The position numbers and the translations under genes were made by a program. The notes beneath the pieces are model-generated. The model was not told where the DNA came from. It ran no database searches and was given only the letters and a program-made list of their open reading frames with translations. From contig NC_085047.1 of NCBI RefSeq assembly GCF_963662255.1, forward strand, positions 21,018,758 through 21,082,757: a stretch of DNA of 64,000 bases, given 5' to 3'. Below are positions 61,476 through 64,000 of the stretch, one piece after another. Origin of the DNA: Cinclus cinclus (Eukaryota; Chordata; Aves; Passeriformes; Cinclidae). Numbering within the stretch: position 1 is the stretch's first letter; the number at the start of each line of letters is the position of its first letter.

Positions 61476-62186
61476 TGTTGGGGGTTGGTTCTTTCCCTAT
61501 TCCCTCTGTGGAATTTTCCCCATTGTCATGCTAAAATACCTGTTGACTGGGCCTTGGTGACAAGGGGGAGGGGAGAGAAGAGGAAAATCCCGCGAGATTC
61601 AAACAGCCAGAAGAGGAAACGGAAGGCTCTGGCTCGGCCCATTTCCCCCGCGGAGTTCGGACGAGAAGGACAATCACCGCCTCTTCTGTCCTATCCCTAC
61701 CATGCCAGCACCGGGAGCCATCCTCACTGCTGTCGGACCCTGCACTGCTGCCTTCTCGCTTTAACCTGCCATCATCCAGCACTCTGCTGAGCACTGGGAC
61801 CCACACCGTGAGCGGAGGGCACTCTCCATCTCTCTCTCCCATGTGGGACAGTGCTGCCATCACCACCAGCCCTCCTGCAGCTCTGCGGGACCTGCCCGCC
61901 CACAGCACCGGGAACTGCAGCTCAGGGAAAAGGTGCCTGCAGCCAGAAAGGACTGGAACTGAGTTACTGTTCTGTTTGTGGGTAATTTCATAGCTGTTGT
62001 TGTTCTTGTTTGTCTTGTTAGTTATACTAGTAAAGAACTGTTATTCCTACCCCCATATCTTTGCCTGAGAGCTCTCTTAATTCCAAAATTATAAAAATTG
62101 GAAGGAAGGAAGGAAGGATCACATTTTTCAGTTCAAAGGGAGCCTTCTGCTTTCCTTAGCAAACACCTGTCCTTCAAACTAGGACA
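61476..62186 (+). repeat. E3 5' LTR
   Basis: About 711 bp from TGTTGGGGGTTGG to AAACTAGGACA. It carries GGAAGGAAGGAAGGAAGG at about 62099-62117, the counterpart of E2's CCTT run. It lacks E2's long C tract. Confidence 0.93.
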
Positions 62187-62191
62187 GATTT

Positions 62192-62209
62192 TGGCCACCA
62201 ACGTGGGGC
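62192..62209 (+). promoter_or_regulatory. E3 primer-binding site
   Basis: TGGCCACCAACGTGGGGC, five bases after the LTR, identical to E2. Confidence 0.6.
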
Positions 62210-62285
62210 CCGAGGGCATTGAGAAGAAAGGGAGAAAAAGGAGTAACAGTTCTTGAGTTACCTCAGTTTTGTCTTCGGTGGCATC

Positions 62286-62471
62286 ATGTTGTCCAGCTTA
62301 CCATGGTTTGGGGTCCATGTGGCCACAGCTTTATCTCTCCCATTTGCAATCCCTTACTTGAACATGGGTCCTATAACTCAGGCTGCTGTAACTATTATCC
62401 AGTTCCTTTTGTGGGCTGATAATGTGAGAAATTCATGGATTTTTAACTTCCTCTGGAAGGTGGGTACATAA
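62286..62471 (+). CDS. E3 leader ORF (hydrophobic, 61 codons)
   Basis: ATG to TAA; the DNA is identical by eye to E2's leader ORF. It is the third open copy in the window and lies between the PBS and gag. Confidence 0.5.
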   Translation: MLSSLPWFGVHVATALSLPFAIPYLNMGPITQAAVTIIQFLLWADNVRNSWIFNFLWKVGT

Positions 62472-62540
62472 ATTCAGGGCTATCACACTCTAACTGTATG
62501 TTTTTGGGGTTACTTTAATAATGGTACATACTGTGAGGAT

Positions 62541-64000
62541 ATGACACAAGGAAAAATTTTGTCCCAACCCCATAGACAGTTTTTTGGGTCTGCTCCACCA
62601 GTTTTTGAAGGGATCAAATCTCTTCTAAGTAATAATGATATCATACAGTGGCTGGCATTGCTAATAGGCCTTGTAAACCTGTTCTATTTAACATTCCGAG
62701 ATGAGGGGAGATTGACTTGGATGACAACCCTGATACGTCCCCCAAGAAATAGGGATTCTGCCCCAGAGACTAAGGATTCTGCCCCAGAATCTGACTCTGC
62801 CCCTGCCCCAGAGACTAAGGATTCTCCCCCAGAGACTAAGGATGTTGCCCCTGAGCCTGATTCTGCCCCAGAGCTCACCTCAGAAAGGAACAACCCAGAG
62901 TGGGTGGGGTTTCTAGTGAAGGAGATGGGCCAGATGCGGAAGGAGTACCTTTCCCCAGCTCTAGAGAAACTCTCCCCCTGCCTTAAAGAGGGAGAAACTG
63001 ATGGTGCAGCAGTGGAACCCACAAATGTTACACTTCTCCAGGTTCCAGATGAATTGCAAGGGCACTCACAACCAGCAGCAGTTGCCCCCTGTGGAAACTA
63101 GAAAGTCTAGGGTGAAAAAAAAGCACCTAGATAATAATGATCAGAAAGCAGGGCCCTCACAACCAGCAGGGGAGCCAGAGGTTGACATCGTCATGGAGTC
63201 CCTGTCATACGAGAGTCTCCATAATCTGTGTAAAGATGTTGTATGAAAGGGGCCGTGAGGCTTTTACAACGTGGTTACTGCGGGTCTGGGACCTTATGGG
63301 TACAGGTGTGCAGCTGGATGGTACTGAGGCAAGGAATTTGGGACCCCTGACCCAGGACTCAGGTATGGATCACATATTCGTAAGGAAACCAGGCCCCCTT
63401 TCCCTCTGGGAGCGGCTTTTAATGAGTGTAAGAGAAAGGTTTGTCCATAGAGAGAGAATGCAGGAGCACCACCATAGAATGCACTGGAAGACCGCTGAGG
63501 GGGGGATCCAACAGCTGAGAGAAGTGGCAGTACTGGAGATACTCTTTGGGAGGGGTGGACAACATGAAAATGACCCCAACAAGGTCAGGTGCACAGGGCA
63601 GATGTTGTGGAATCTGGCACACCTGGGGCCATCTCAATACACCACATTCATTGCAGCCATTAATGCTGACACCAACCACGAGACAGTGGGTTCTGTTGCC
63701 AATAAGCTCAGAAATTTTGAGAGTATAATGAATGGCCCAATGCAGGCTCAGGTCTCTGCCGTGATTAGGGAACTCAGAGAGAAAATAAGAGAAATGAAGG
63801 AAGAAGATGAAGAAGGTCAGTGCAGCACCAGTGCGAGTCACAAATCCCAGAGTTAGAGCCCAACGTTTCCCAGCTAGGAAGAGAGGGTACACCCCACAAA
63901 CTGACCTGTGGTTCTTTCTGCGTGACCATGGGGAAGACATGAGAAGATGGGATGGGAAACCCACTTCTGCCCTGGAAGCATGAGTGCGTCAACTCAGGGA
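62541..64000 (+). pseudogene. gag: E3 gag, frameshifted and truncated by the window
   Basis: It starts at an ATG (MTQGKIL) with the hydrophobic segment IIQWLALLIGLVNLFYLTF. The first frame ends at 63101 after an extra base near 63090, and the second at 63246 after an extra base in GTATGAAAGG; both breaks are as in E2. A third, private extra base near 63800 ends the capsid frame at 63856. The TGA shared with E2's gag is at 63981-63983. Confidence 0.9.

Larger units (their letters stand above)
61476..64000 (+). mobile_element. Provirus E3: 5' part, cut by the window end
   Basis: It carries a 5' LTR, PBS, leader ORF and most of gag in plus orientation, opposite to E1 and E2. Its leader and gag share E2's private features: the PBS variant, the short Pro/Glu repeat, two gag frame breaks and the late TGA. 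The element should continue past 64000 with pol and the 3' LTR. Confidence 0.93.

Noticed and set aside
1..64000. tRNA genes, CRISPR arrays, bacterial-type operons
   Set aside because: None seen; all features fit a vertebrate nuclear genome.

Overview
The window looks like avian nuclear DNA, most likely from a songbird. Evidence: several CR1 LINE copies with the typical 3' end (…ATTCTATGATT), no mammalian-type SINEs, and young LTR retroelements of the ERVL class that end in TG…CA and are flanked by 5-bp target duplications. The songbird assignment is an inference from the abundance of such LTRs. There is no operon and no certain multi-exon host gene. Most of the ~64 kb is AT-rich non-coding DNA with insertions.

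Layout: 0.77-1.99 kb is a CR1 fragment (+). 4.38-11.12 kb is a full-length ERVL provirus (here E1, minus strand) with both LTRs, a primer-binding site, a small leader ORF, an intact 567-codon gag, protease, RT/RNase H and integrase, and no env. 12.97-13.16 kb is a GAA-rich microsatellite. 13.38-14.18 kb is CR1 (-). 18.3-18.9 kb is a CpG-island-like block next to an 80-codon minus-strand ORF. About 22.35-22.71 kb holds a 19-bp tandem duplication and a different LTR. 28.16-28.80 kb is a solo LTR that looks chimeric. 34.1 and 39.2 kb hold short CR1 tails. 42.91-43.44 and 43.98-44.68 kb are two solo LTRs. 48.45-49.33 kb is CR1 (+). 52.00-58.74 kb is a second full-length provirus (E2, minus), heavily broken. 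59.09-59.57 kb is CR1-like (-). 61.48-64.00 kb is the 5' part of a third provirus (E3, plus), cut by the window end.

The three proviruses share one plan: LTR, PBS, leader ORF, gag, in-frame TAA, protease-RT-RNase H-integrase, purine tract, LTR. E2 and E3 carry the same gag-inactivating changes and nearly the same 5' LTR and leader, although their flanks differ. E2's 5' LTR is closer to E3's LTR than to its own 3' LTR. E2 and E3 lie head to head and form a large inverted repeat.

The most unusual points are the hydrophobic leader ORF kept in all copies, the predicted membrane segment near the gag N-terminus, the lysine-type primer site in an ERVL-type element, the shared TGA in the integrase zinc domain, and the recombination signatures in the LTRs. 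All comparisons were made by eye; counts are approximate unless stated.
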